Positions 35,997 through 45,025 of a DNA stretch of 64,000 bases are shown one piece after another; position 1 is the first letter of the stretch, and each line of letters begins with the position of its first letter. The DNA is from Legionella steigerwaltii. GTDB lineage: Bacteria; Pseudomonadota; Gammaproteobacteria; Legionellales; Legionellaceae. The translations under genes were made by a program, and so were the position numbers. Location of the stretch: positions 1-64,000 of the forward strand of contig NZ_LNYZ01000001.1 in the NCBI RefSeq assembly GCF_001468065.1. Reading direction: 5' to 3'. The notes under the pieces are model-generated. The model was not told where the DNA came from and searched no databases. It saw only the letters and a list, made by a program, of their open reading frames with translations.

Positions 35997-37786
35997 GTCT
36001 CAATACAATAAAAACTTGGAGATTTTGGTTCCAGAATATAATCACCGCCTTTCTTTATACCTTAGGTGGCCTTGCAAGTAATATTTGGACAGCTCCAAAC
36101 ACCTTAGTGACTCCACTGTGGCTCCCGTCAGGTATCGCTTTAGCCATGGTGCTTTGGTATGGGAATTATGTTTTTCTTGGAATTGTGATCTCGGAAACCA
36201 TTGTGACAGCCGTGTTAGGCGATTTATTGTCCTGGCAAAACTGGGCAGCATCCACGATCATCGGACTTGGTGCAGGACTGCAGGCAATTTGGGCTAGCAT
36301 GTACATTCAATATTATACTCATACCAAAACTCCGTTCTATACGGTTCACGATATTCTGTTGTTTATTTTTGGCGGTGACTTTCTTCTGTCTCTTACGAGC
36401 TGTACTTTGGGAATATTAGCACTCCTGGTGTTTGGACTTATTACCCCAGGGATAGTTTTAAACGACTGGTTTGTTTGGTGGATAGGTGATGTAGTAGGTA
36501 TTATTGTGATAACGCCGCTTATCATGACCTGGTACCAAAAAAAACTCACGTTTAATTTAAAGCGTTGTCTTGAGTTTATTGCTTTGCTTCTTTTATTAGG
36601 CTGTACGATCAGCTTGATTTATATGTTGCACTATCCCTTAGCATATCTCTTGCTTCCTTTTGGGGTGTGGGCTGCTGTACGTTTCAGCACTCGATTTGCA
36701 ACAATCGTGGCTTTTTTAATATCAATTTCTGTCATTTGGCTTGAAATAGAGGGTTATAAGGAGTTTTATACGGCTAATCTTTCAACCAGCTTATTATTTT
36801 TGCAAGCGTTTGTGGCCGCGATATTTTTTACTACGTTAATTTTGTCTGCTGTGATTACGGAACGTAGAAAAGCACAAAACGATCTACAGCGCGCGAATGT
36901 TGAGCTGGAGTCTCGGGTGGAACAACGTACGCAAGATCTTAATGAAAAAAATATTCAGCTAAATCACGCGTTAGACACCTTAAAACAGGCGGAGACTCAA
37001 TTAATTCAAGCAGAAAAAATGTCTTCCTTGGGGGTATTAACTGCAGGAATCGCGCATGAAATTAACAACCCTGTAAATTTTGTTTCTGCTAATATCGGTC
37101 CCTTAAAAAATGATATTGAAGAAATTATGCAACTGCTAAATAAGTATGCAGAAATCACTCCTGACACATCAATAAAAGAGAAATTACTGGAGATTTCAAA
37201 ATATAAAGAGGAAATCGATCTGCCTTTCACCTTGCAAGAGACTCATAATTTACTTAATGGTATTGAAGAGGGCGCAAGACGTACAGCAAATATTGTAAAA
37301 GATCTGCGTACTTTTTCTCGGCTTGATGAAGGTACGTTGAAACGGATTAATATTCACGAAAGTATCGATTCCACTTTAACCTTGTTGAACAACCAATTTC
37401 GAGATCGAATTACCATCAAGAAAAATTATGGTGATCTTCCTGAAATAGAATGTTTTTCTGGAAAAATTAATCAAGTATTTATGAATATTCTTATCAATGC
37501 AGCACATGCAATTCCTGAGCAGGGTGAAATTACGATTACTACAAGCAAGGAAAATGACCAGATTTTGATTCGTATTCGTGACACAGGTATTGGAATGAGT
37601 AAAGAAACAATTACTAAGATTTTTGAACCTTTTTTTACTACCAAGCCTGTTGGAAAAGGTACAGGTTTAGGTCTATCTATTTCATATAGCATTGTCCAAG
37701 AGCATCATGGGACTATTTCAATTAAGAGTGCTCCAGGAAAGGGAAGTGAATTTATTATCACTTTGCCAATAAAGCAAGCTCCTTAA
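35993..37786 (+). CDS. MASE1-domain sensor histidine kinase
   Basis: 597 aa. Residues 1-285 are an integral-membrane MASE1 sensor with about eight helices (TLGGLASNIWTAPN, FLPSGIALAM-like WLPSGIALAMVLWYGN). A coiled coil (RRKAQNDLQRANVELESRVEQ) leads to the dimerisation domain with phospho-His in GILTAGIAHEINNPVNFV, and a HATPase with N box (NILINAAHAIPE), G1 (DTGIGMS), F box (FEPFFTTKPVG) and G2 (GTGLGLS). The DHp resembles the NtrB/RstB-like 'HEINNP' group. Coupled by ATGA to the cyclase response regulator. Signal sensed is unknown. Confidence 0.92.
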   Translation: MSLNTIKTWRFWFQNIITAFLYTLGGLASNIWTAPNTLVTPLWLPSGIALAMVLWYGNYVFLGIVISETIVTAVLGDLLSWQNWAASTIIGLGAGLQAIWASMYIQYYTHTKTPFYTVHDILLFIFGGDFLLSLTSCTLGILALLVFGLITPGIVLNDWFVWWIGDVVGIIVITPLIMTWYQKKLTFNLKRCLEFIALLLLLGCTISLIYMLHYPLAYLLLPFGVWAAVRFSTRFATIVAFLISISVIWLEIEGYKEFYTANLSTSLLFLQAFVAAIFFTTLILSAVITERRKAQNDLQRANVELESRVEQRTQDLNEKNIQLNHALDTLKQAETQLIQAEKMSSLGVLTAGIAHEINNPVNFVSANIGPLKNDIEEIMQLLNKYAEITPDTSIKEKLLEISKYKEEIDLPFTLQETHNLLNGIEEGARRTANIVKDLRTFSRLDEGTLKRINIHESIDSTLTLLNNQFRDRITIKKNYGDLPEIECFSGKINQVFMNILINAAHAIPEQGEITITTSKENDQILIRIRDTGIGMSKETITKIFEPFFTTKPVGKGTGLGLSISYSIVQEHHGTISIKSAPGKGSEFIITLPIKQAP

Positions 37787-37839
37787 TTTTTACTCTTTCA
37801 TTTGTCTTATTGGTTTACGAAATTATTCTCACTGAGGAG

Positions 37840-38595
37840 TTAGTCGGGCAATTTTTCCTGAATACTGCTCCCAAAATATTTTTGATAAAGAGTTAAATAA
37901 GTTCCATCATTTTGAATTTGCAATAGGGCATGATTAATTTTATCAATTATTGCTGCATTTTTCTTAAGTGCAATGATCCCATATCCGTTTCCCAACGTGA
38001 TGGGCTTTCCTACCAATTGAAAACCTTTTAGGGCGTTGTTGAGTAGATATTTGGCCACATTTTCATTCATCAAGGCTACATCAATATTATGATTATTTAG
38101 TTCAGAGATTAATGTCGTAATTTTGGGGTACACTTTAATATTTTCTTGGGAAGTGTATTGAGGTAGAACACTATATTGAAGCAAGGTTGATTGCAGTACG
38201 CCAATTTTTTTATTTTTAATATCATCTACTGAATCGATTTTTGAGCCTTTTAGTGACACAAATTGTCCATTACTTGTTATATAAGGCATACTGAATTGAT
38301 AATTTTCTAACTCTGTAGAAGGTATTGGACTTGATAAAAAAGTAACGTCAATAACACCTGTCTGCAAATCATTTAATTGAGTTTCAAAATCGGTTGCTTT
38401 GTAGATACATGATTCATCCATGCGTTTGCAGATCTCACTCATAAGGTCAACAGCAAAACCAAAATAATGATTATGAGTATCGACTGATGAAAAAGGTGGT
38501 GCAAATTTTAAAATGCCTATAGTGAGTGAATTACCATAAACAAAGAGACTGCTTACTAACAGAGTGATAAAAACAAGATACTTAATCAGCTTCAT
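37840..38595 (-). CDS. periplasmic solute-binding protein (SBP_bac_3)
   Basis: 251 aa, with a signal peptide (YLVFITLLVSSLFVYG). The mature protein is the amino-acid-type binding fold: LTIGILKFAPPFSSVD, FGFAVDLMSEICKRM, VDVTFLSSPIPSTEL, KIGVLQST, NGYGIIALKK and LLQIQNDGTYLTLYQKYFG. It is an orphan with no ABC permease or ATPase near it; it may be a sensor or work with a distant transporter. Length of 251 is typical. The ligand is unknown. Convergent with the kinase gene. Confidence 0.85.
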   Translation of the reverse strand: MKLIKYLVFITLLVSSLFVYGNSLTIGILKFAPPFSSVDTHNHYFGFAVDLMSEICKRMDESCIYKATDFETQLNDLQTGVIDVTFLSSPIPSTELENYQFSMPYITSNGQFVSLKGSKIDSVDDIKNKKIGVLQSTLLQYSVLPQYTSQENIKVYPKITTLISELNNHNIDVALMNENVAKYLLNNALKGFQLVGKPITLGNGYGIIALKKNAAIIDKINHALLQIQNDGTYLTLYQKYFGSSIQEKLPD

Positions 38596-38744
38596 GCTGT
38601 ATCCTCGTCCCTTTATTTATATAAACTCTAGATGGTTAGAAACGGGTTGTCAATCAAGTAGTTAATGTACGCTCATTCACTTATATCATAATTTAATGAT
38701 CAATAATTGTACTATGATTCATTTAGAATAATCGTTCGCAACCC

Positions 38745-38779
38745 CGTCATCCTGAGGAGTTTACGGCGAAGGATCTCTG
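38745..38779. repeat. GTCATCCTGAGGAG...GAAGGATCTC repeat
   Basis: This matches the outline of the GTCATCCTGAGGAG repeat found between genes in many bacteria. It lies in the gene-free 38596-39034, which also holds copy 2 of the CTGGGTG repeat and otherwise nothing supported. Confidence 0.5.
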
Positions 38780-38856
38780 ATTTGAGCATCCTAGTTTTAT
38801 TACATATCACATCAGGTTGAACGCTCAATGGTGTCAACTTAAGAAATCGTCGCCCT

Positions 38857-38939
38857 GTAGCCTGGGTGCAGCGAAGCGGAACCCGGGGTTTGTTGGTGCA
38901 GGCTTCCCCAGGTTCCGGCTTCGCCTGCACCCAGGCTAC
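38857..38939. repeat. long inverted repeat, CTGGGTG family, copy 2
   Basis: 83 bases with arms GTAGCCTGGGTGCAGCGAAG and CCTGCACCCAGGCTAC. AACCCGGGG and CCCCAGGTTCCGG lie inside. It is in a gene-free stretch between two minus-strand genes. Confidence 0.85.
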
Positions 38940-39034
38940 AAGAGCTTAGAATGCTTAAAGCTGATACGATTGACTATTCTAATGGAACGAAAAATCCCTC
39001 AGAGTGTATAATACTTTAGCTAATACTGTGCCTG

Positions 39035-39874
39035 TTAACATTGTTTTTTTGTATTCATATAAGCAAAAAACTTAATCAAATCATCCAGATCATTATCAGA
39101 TAAAAATTGTTTGTCTGAGCCGCTCATTCGTGCTTGTGGAAAAGAACGGACTGATTTGGGATCACGTATAAATTGTTTCAATTGAACGATATTGGGATAA
39201 TAATCCAACGGATTTTTAGGGCAATTTAAATCAGGTCCGATATCGCTTTTTCCAATACGATTCATCATATGACAGCCCTCACAATGACTAATGTAGATTT
39301 TATAGCCATTGATAATCGAAGGGCTTGTTGTTTTTGGAGGAGCAAGAACATGTTGATAATCAAGGGTTGGACTAATTTTTATTGCAATAACACTCCATGC
39401 CCAATATTCATTTGATATATAAGATCGTTCAGGATGAAGCCAAATGACCTCATAAGGTCCAGCAGTATGCCCAGTGTGATTATCAATTATTGGCCATTTA
39501 GATTTGGGTTCTATAGCCAACATGGCAATGGAAGCATTTTTACCGCAATTCATCACTTTAATCGAAGGGACATAAACATGAAAATTATCTTTGGCTATAA
39601 ATTCGATGATGTCTTGTTGTTTGATATGAAAAGGAGCAAGTAACTTACACAAGGGAATAACTTTATGGTGCATTATTTTGTTAGGGTAAGCCCGATCATT
39701 GTTTATCGTTACTTGAGTCAAAAAAGGATGAGAGAGCAATTCAGATCGAGTCAGAGTGAATGTTTGATTTGGGGTAATAATACGAAGTGCAGTATCTGAT
39801 GATTCATTGGTTGCAAAAGCAGTTCCCAATGTGAGCCAAATACCAATCAATAAAACGTACTTCAATCGGATCAC
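39035..39874 (-). CDS. periplasmic c-type cytochrome with N-terminal domain
   Basis: 279 aa, with a signal peptide (YVLLIGIWLTLGTAFATN). The C-terminal 100 residues are a mono-heme class I cytochrome c: CEGCH, then distal Met in QARMSGSD, and helix FLSDNDLDDLIKFFAYM. The 150-residue N-terminal part (VPSIKVMNCGKNASIAMLAI, HTAGPYEVIWLHPE) resembles a fold like that of molybdopterin-dependent oxidoreductases, but only weakly. The GTG start has AGGAG seven bases upstream. It probably shuttles electrons to an oxidase; partner unknown. Confidence 0.78.
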   Translation of the reverse strand: MIRLKYVLLIGIWLTLGTAFATNESSDTALRIITPNQTFTLTRSELLSHPFLTQVTINNDRAYPNKIMHHKVIPLCKLLAPFHIKQQDIIEFIAKDNFHVYVPSIKVMNCGKNASIAMLAIEPKSKWPIIDNHTGHTAGPYEVIWLHPERSYISNEYWAWSVIAIKISPTLDYQHVLAPPKTTSPSIINGYKIYISHCEGCHMMNRIGKSDIGPDLNCPKNPLDYYPNIVQLKQFIRDPKSVRSFPQARMSGSDKQFLSDNDLDDLIKFFAYMNTKKQC

Positions 39875-40177
39875 TTTTTAACTCCTGATCTGGCGTCATA
39901 GTTGTTTTTATTTAACTTATTCAATTACTTTTACACAGCAATAGAAATTTTTCTAGAACAATTGAATGTTCAGAAAAATCTTGATTTTTGTCCTCACACT
40001 CATCATAGTGCAAAAGATAAAAAATAGGGGTCTAGTGACAAAATTAGTCTATGCAGCCACATAATAGTGGTTTTGTTGGGCCAAGGTTCAACCTACATTT
40101 GTCAACAGACTCTAATCTCTCCAATTGACAGAATATACAACGACATCTCTTAATAATTAATACAAGGAGTACGATAA
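39875..40177. other. 303-base gene-free spacer
   Basis: Between divergent genes. It holds TTGGGCCAAGGTTCAACCTAC at about 40076-40096, related to the TTGGGTCA hairpins. It must carry both promoters. Otherwise nothing is seen. Confidence 0.4.
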
Positions 40178-41251
40178 ATGGGCTACAAATTACGTCTAAG
40201 CTGCATCTTGTTATTCAGTGTGCCGTCACTCTTATTTGCAGAGGATACACTTGTTTTTGCTGTGGATATCATTCGGCATGGTGATAGAACACCGATTGTT
40301 CCGCTTCCGGCTGTAAATTATCAATGGCGAGAAGGCCCAGGTCAGTTAACAGCCGAAGGGATGCAGCAAGAATATAAAATGGGGATGGAGTTTCGTAAAA
40401 AATACGTAGAACAAGCTCATTTGTTACCTGAGCACTATGAACAAGGAACCATGTATGTTCGTTCCACTGATTATGAACGCACACTGATGAGTGCCGAGTC
40501 TTTATTAATGGGATTATACCCACCAGGAACAGGACCAAATACTACAGGGTCTACTTTCCCTGCTTTGCCTTATGCTTTTCAACCGATCCCTATTTTTAGT
40601 GCACCAGCTAAATATGATGAGGTGATTATCCAGCAAGTAAGCCCTGCTGAACGTGCCAAACTGATGGAACAGTATGTGTACTCAACGAAAGAATGGCAGC
40701 AAAAAAATGATGAGCTCAAAGATAAATATCCACTTTGGAGTGCTCTTATTGGTGCACAAATTAGGAGCTTGACTGATCTTGAAATACTAGGTGATGCCTT
40801 ATACATTCATCAAATACATAATGCACCAATGCCCGTTGGATTGAGCACCCAAGACATTGAAACAATTATCAATGCCAGTAATTGGGCTTTTATGGCGCAA
40901 GAAAAACCACAACAAGTAGCAACAGCCTATAGCACCAAACTCATGACAAACATTGCTAATTATCTCAATAGTGGCAGTCAGAAAAGAACCAAGCTTAAAT
41001 ATGTTTTATTATCTGCTCATGATACGACCATTGCCAGTGCATTGAGCTTTTTGGGTGCTCCTTTAGAGAACGCGCCACCATATGCTTCGAATCTTAATTT
41101 CTCGCTTTATGAACGTGATGCAAATTATTACCTTGTTAAAGTCACTTATAATGGCCATTCTGTTTCCATTCCAGCATGCGGTGGAACTATATGTGAGTTA
41201 CAGCAATTTATTCAGCTGGTAAATCGCTCTAAGATTCATGAACCACTTTAA
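40178..41251 (+). CDS. map: secreted histidine acid phosphatase (major acid phosphatase)
   Basis: 357 aa. Signal peptide (LSCILLFSVPSLLFAED), then the catalytic RHGDRTP (33-39, His34), YVRSTDYERTLMSAESLLMGLYPPG, and the proton donor in LLSAHDTTIAS. These are the two halves of the branch-2 histidine phosphatase active site. Length and sequence match the tartrate-sensitive major acid phosphatase of Legionella, which is exported by type II secretion. It removes phosphate from small and protein substrates. The ATG follows AAGGAG. It is followed by a decayed gene. Confidence 0.85.
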   Translation: MGYKLRLSCILLFSVPSLLFAEDTLVFAVDIIRHGDRTPIVPLPAVNYQWREGPGQLTAEGMQQEYKMGMEFRKKYVEQAHLLPEHYEQGTMYVRSTDYERTLMSAESLLMGLYPPGTGPNTTGSTFPALPYAFQPIPIFSAPAKYDEVIIQQVSPAERAKLMEQYVYSTKEWQQKNDELKDKYPLWSALIGAQIRSLTDLEILGDALYIHQIHNAPMPVGLSTQDIETIINASNWAFMAQEKPQQVATAYSTKLMTNIANYLNSGSQKRTKLKYVLLSAHDTTIASALSFLGAPLENAPPYASNLNFSLYERDANYYLVKVTYNGHSVSIPACGGTICELQQFIQLVNRSKIHEPL

Positions 41252-41269
41252 TCTTATTTATTAAAAAAA

Positions 41270-41578
41270 ATGTTAATTAGTGGCGATAAAATAGGTATTG
41301 GTTTAAGAGCCCCCATTATCATCAAGTTCTGCAGGAAAAGTCTAAAATTGATTGGCTTGAACTGCATACAGAAAATTTTATGATCAATGGGGCCGCTCTT
41401 AGATATTTTATCCTCTATATGCGAGATTTATCCTATAAGTGTTCATGGCATTGGATTATCTTTAGGATCGGCTCAAGGTTTATGCAAAAACCATTTAAAA
41501 CGAATTAAAACACTTGTTCAGCGTTTTGAGCCGGCTCTAATTTCAGATCATTTGTCCTGGAGTAATTCGCTAGATTGA
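41270..41578 (+). pseudogene. decayed DUF692-family gene (bufferin/MbnB-like oxygenase)
   Basis: The reading starts MLISGDKIGIGLRAP at 41270, then continues in another frame as HYHQVLQEKSKIDWLELHTE, then returns to the first frame at about 41393 with PLLDILSSICEIYPISVHGI and ends LISDHLSWSNSLD at a stop (41578). GIGLRxPHYxxxL...WLExHxENF and VHGIGLSLGSA and SDHLSWS are landmarks of the DUF692 iron oxygenases that modify RiPPs. One base is lost near 41312 and about one gained at 41392. Intact members are about 280 aa, so two thirds are missing. A non-functional remnant. Confidence 0.75.
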
Positions 41579-41600
41579 CCAAGATAGTAGAATTGTTTCA

Positions 41601-43112
41601 TTATAAATATCGTTCTTTAATGTGGGCAAAATAATAATCAGGATTTAATCCCTCACCTGTTGCCTGACGTAATAGTTCTTGATAAGGCAATAATTTCCCT
41701 TTTTGATGAACATTTTCCCTTAGCCAATGCACCAACGATTTGAAATTGCCTTGCTTTAACTGCTCTTTAATATCAGGAATTGATTTTTTTACTGCAGAGA
41801 ATAATTGAGCCGCAATTATTGCCCCGAACGTATAGGCAGGAAAATATCCAAAAATTCCTGAAGGCCAATGAACATCTTGCATTACCCCATTTTTATCATT
41901 ACCTTTTGTGGATAAACCTAAATATTTTTGCATGTATGAATCCCAAACTTCTGGCAAGTCCGCAACAGTAATCTCTGAAGCAAACAGTTGTTGTTCTATT
42001 TCATAGCGAAGTATCACATGTAAAGGATAAGTGACCTCATCTGCATCAACACGAATTAAACCAGGTTGTACTTTTGTAGAATGATAAAAAATATTTTCTT
42101 CAGTTATATTCTCTACGTCCTTAAAATATTTTTGTGCCATAGGCACCAAGAAATGGAGATATTCCAAACTCCTGCAAATTTGCATTTCAATAAATAAGGA
42201 TTGACTCTCATGAACAGCCATTCCTAAGGAGTGGCCAACAGGTTGTATATTCCATTCTTTAGGTAAGCCTTGTTCATAGAGGGCATGACCAGTTTCATGG
42301 GTAATTGCCATTAATGATGATAAAAATTCATGTTCCTTATAGCGCGTTGTAATACGAACATCACTAGAAATACCACCACAAAACGGATGATGACTCACAT
42401 CCAGTCGGCCATGATGAAAATCAAAACCCAGACGACTCATTATTTCCATTCCAAGCTGTTTTTGCTTTTCTATTGGAAAATCCCCGGTGATCGTTTTTAT
42501 CTGCCGAGTTTTTTGTTTTTCAATAATATTGGGAATCAGTTTCGGCAGTTCATGCTTTAATGAATTAAAAATAGGAGTAATTGTTTTACAGTCTAAGTCT
42601 GGAGAATATTCATCAATCAAAACATCCAGAGTCGATTTATTAAACGTTTGTGATTTGATTTCTGCAATTGTTTTTACTTTTTGAAATAACTTTTCCAGGT
42701 ACGGTTTAAATGATTTCCAATCATTACTCGCCCGTAACTCTCGCCAGGCTTGACCACAAGTTAAAGATTCATTCGTAAATTCTTCGACTAAATTTACGGG
42801 GATACAGGTTGCCTGTCGATATTCTTTTTCGATCCAATAAAGGTTCTTTTGCTGCCAGGATGATAAATTTTCGATATCTTTTGCCTGTTTGATTAAGTCG
42901 CCCACTTTTTTATGGGTTAGCCAATCATGTTGGACTGCACTTAATGTGGCTAAAGCTTCTGCTCGTGCTTTGCCGCCACCCGCAGGCATCATCGAGGCCT
43001 CATCCCAGGAGACAATGGCTGCTAGATTTTCAAAGTCATAATATTTTTTAAAATGCTGTTCTAATTGTTGGTATGCGTTCATGAATGGGGTTCTCATTAT
43101 TCTTTGTGACAT
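41601..43112 (-). CDS. M32 family metallocarboxypeptidase
   Basis: 503 aa, like carboxypeptidase Taq. The zinc site HETGHALYEQGL carries HExxH, and DEVTYPLHVILRYEIEQQLF and the nearby FGIFGYFPAYTFG-type segment (SGIFGYFPAYTFGAIIAAQLF) are family marks. N-terminal SWDEASMMPAGG is the typical opening. Releases C-terminal residues from peptides in the cytoplasm. Length is normal. Convergent with the DUF692 remnant. Confidence 0.93.
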   Translation of the reverse strand: MSQRIMRTPFMNAYQQLEQHFKKYYDFENLAAIVSWDEASMMPAGGGKARAEALATLSAVQHDWLTHKKVGDLIKQAKDIENLSSWQQKNLYWIEKEYRQATCIPVNLVEEFTNESLTCGQAWRELRASNDWKSFKPYLEKLFQKVKTIAEIKSQTFNKSTLDVLIDEYSPDLDCKTITPIFNSLKHELPKLIPNIIEKQKTRQIKTITGDFPIEKQKQLGMEIMSRLGFDFHHGRLDVSHHPFCGGISSDVRITTRYKEHEFLSSLMAITHETGHALYEQGLPKEWNIQPVGHSLGMAVHESQSLFIEMQICRSLEYLHFLVPMAQKYFKDVENITEENIFYHSTKVQPGLIRVDADEVTYPLHVILRYEIEQQLFASEITVADLPEVWDSYMQKYLGLSTKGNDKNGVMQDVHWPSGIFGYFPAYTFGAIIAAQLFSAVKKSIPDIKEQLKQGNFKSLVHWLRENVHQKGKLLPYQELLRQATGEGLNPDYYFAHIKERYL

Positions 43113-43454
43113 GACATTTTTAACTATATATCCATAATCAAATGATTCAAATAAAATTTATGATCTATTTTAGGGGGCGTTAATAATTTTGTGTCAGAGT
43201 GCCAGGTGTCATGCTGGGCTAAAATAACAATGGTCATTTTTAGATCAATTTTTGTTTTGAAATCAATAACATCCATTAAAATTAATTATTCAAAAAATAA
43301 ATAAATTTGTATATTTGCACTACCAAAATTTGTAAATTAACTGTAAACTTGCTCCGAGAAAAGACATAGTCGTAACAAAACGAACTTCTTTTCAGAGGTA
43401 CTTTTATCGGAATTTTAATTATTTTAATTATTTTAATTTTTAAGGAGCAATGAT
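43113..43454. other. gene-free leader with 9-bp tandem repeat
   Basis: The 342 bases contain no gene. At 43413-43439 the nine-base unit TTTTAATTA occurs three times in tandem (the last copy ends TTTTAATTT), immediately upstream of the AAGGAG box of the Glu-rich gene. Confidence 0.5.
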
Positions 43455-44042
43455 ATGCCTCATACACCACCTGGCTCACCTAAAGTTGAAAAAAAAGCTG
43501 ACGAAGAAAAAAGTTTGCATAGCTCACAGGAAAGTTCAGAACAAGAAGAAAGCTTAGAAGAAGAGCAAGGAAGCTTAGAGCAAGAAGAAAGCTTAGAAGA
43601 AGGGCAAGAAAGCTTAGAGCAAGAAGAGCAGAAAGAGCAAGAAAGCGTAGAAGAAAACAAAGCAGAAACGCAACAAGAAGCTCCTCAACAAAATGAACAA
43701 CCAAGAAATATTAATACTTTATTTGGCTTTGCTCCTAGAGTCCAACGGTTACCTGCTATTCTTTGTCCAGCTGGCCATCTTCATGTTCTTACTCCAGAAG
43801 GTCATATGCATACGATACCAGTGCCAGAAGAGTTGAGGCTTATGCTTTCATTGGCATCTATGTTAAATGCTATAGAAGCTATGAATTTAGGTGAGGAAGA
43901 AGAGCTGGAAGAAAATGTTAATCCAGAGTCTCCAGAACAAAAACAAGAAGTAGACCCAGCAGAACAACAAGAAGTTAATGAGGACAAGGAAGAAGAGGAA
44001 GAAGAAGATCGTAACGAACGAGTCAGTTGCTTTACTATGTAA
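43455..44042 (+). CDS. acidic Glu/Gln-repeat protein ending in a CaaX-like box
   Basis: 195 aa. Residues 15-75 are low-complexity Glu/Ser/Gln repeats (SLEEEQGSLEQEE, SLEEGQESLEQEE), encoded by near-identical tandem DNA. A compact hydrophobic domain follows (LFGFAPRVQRLPAILCPAGHLH, VPEELRLMLSLASML). The C-terminal 40 residues are Glu-rich (NEDKEEEEEEDRNERVSCFTM), and the last four, CFTM, fit the CaaX rule with Met, which favours farnesyl transfer; a2 is Thr, so the site is not ideal. E-block plus CaaX suggests a Dot/Icm effector lipidated in the host. AAGGAG lies seven bases before the ATG. Confidence 0.7.
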   Translation: MPHTPPGSPKVEKKADEEKSLHSSQESSEQEESLEEEQGSLEQEESLEEGQESLEQEEQKEQESVEENKAETQQEAPQQNEQPRNINTLFGFAPRVQRLPAILCPAGHLHVLTPEGHMHTIPVPEELRLMLSLASMLNAIEAMNLGEEEELEENVNPESPEQKQEVDPAEQQEVNEDKEEEEEEDRNERVSCFTM

Positions 44043-44051
44043 TCTTGGGTT

Positions 44052-44102
44052 CCGCAGCTTCGAGCTGCGGATTCAGGCACATAGGCAGTGCGCCCTTTTT
44101 TT
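44052..44102 (+). terminator. hairpins and T-run after the Glu-rich gene
   Basis: CCGCAGCT-TCG-AGCTGCGG (44052-44070) is a perfect eight-base stem ten bases after the stop. A weaker GGCAC/GTGC stem follows at 44076-44093, running into GCCC and eight T (to 44102). Together this is a good candidate terminator. Confidence 0.6.
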
Positions 44103-44218
44103 TAAATTCATTATTTTAGTAAGCTATATTTCTCTTAATGAATCAAGATTGATAACTCACATCAACATCTTATATCATCGACTAAACGTCTCTAAAATTG
44201 AAATCAAACTGAGTGTAA

Positions 44219-44920
44219 ATGATATTTCTAATAAAGTTGATTAAAAAATTTTTTCTTTTTTTTCTTCTGCTGGTCATAGTTTTTTTCTTCAAAGCCATCG
44301 CGGTTAATGGAGCCCCTGAGTCGAAAAAAGTTCAGTCAGAGATTAGTAAACTGGCTGAAATAAATAAAATAGGTACAAAAGTAAGTCCTGCTCAATTGCC
44401 CAACCCTTACAATGAGTTAATAACTCAGCCTTTAATGACACAAAGTATTGAGAAATATTATGGGCGTCGTGCCATTATAAAAACAATTTTTGCAAAGCAG
44501 GATCCAGAGGACAATACTTATCATCGCTCAATTATCATGCTTATTGATAGCGATAAAGAAAGAAATGAGCCAAATTTTGCACAAAGCAAAAAAGAAGCAA
44601 TAGTCGTTGAACTCGCTTTTATTACGATGAACTTTAACGAATTGCCCAAGGACTTGAAAGAAGAGGTGCTTCATACAAATATTCCTTTTGGCAAATTGTT
44701 GACCAAATATCATATCCAAACACTAAGCCAGAATCGAAACTACTATAAAATCCGATGTAACAGTACATTGGTATCGTTAATTCATTGTCATTTAAATGCT
44801 TTCATCTATGGACGTACAAACATCCTTATTCGAGCAGATAATAAAAAATGGCTGGCCCATGTTGTAGAGATTTTACCTAATCCTACTGAAACCATTTCCA
44901 CAAACAATAAGGCTAATTAG
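44219..44920 (+). CDS. membrane-anchored protein, possibly chorismate-lyase fold
   Basis: 233 aa. The N-terminus is very hydrophobic (KKFFLFFLLLVIVFFFKAIAV), a signal anchor. The soluble part has IPFGKLLTKYHIQT, YKIRCNS, and YGRTNILIRADNKKWLAHVVEILP near the C-terminus, a pattern like PxGxxL...R...YGRxxxx...WLAxVxEILP of UbiC-type chorismate lyases and their relatives. The likeness is weak, and the membrane anchor is unusual for a UbiC. No ubi genes are adjacent. Role unknown. Confidence 0.5.
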   Translation: MIFLIKLIKKFFLFFLLLVIVFFFKAIAVNGAPESKKVQSEISKLAEINKIGTKVSPAQLPNPYNELITQPLMTQSIEKYYGRRAIIKTIFAKQDPEDNTYHRSIIMLIDSDKERNEPNFAQSKKEAIVVELAFITMNFNELPKDLKEEVLHTNIPFGKLLTKYHIQTLSQNRNYYKIRCNSTLVSLIHCHLNAFIYGRTNILIRADNKKWLAHVVEILPNPTETISTNNKAN

Positions 44921-45025
44921 GCTTAATATCACGTGTTTTAGTGTGTATTAAATGTTTATTGTGATATTATTCGGCCCAATACAAATGGGTCTGTTTACAG
45001 ATCTTAGGGCAAAAGGAACTTGATT

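Noticed and set aside
43540-43640. CRISPR-like short repeats
   Set aside because: They are in-frame Glu-repeat codons inside a gene without unique spacers.
43460-43704. minus-strand frames opposite the Glu-rich gene
   Set aside because: Leu/Ser-rich shadows of the GAA/GAG repeats.
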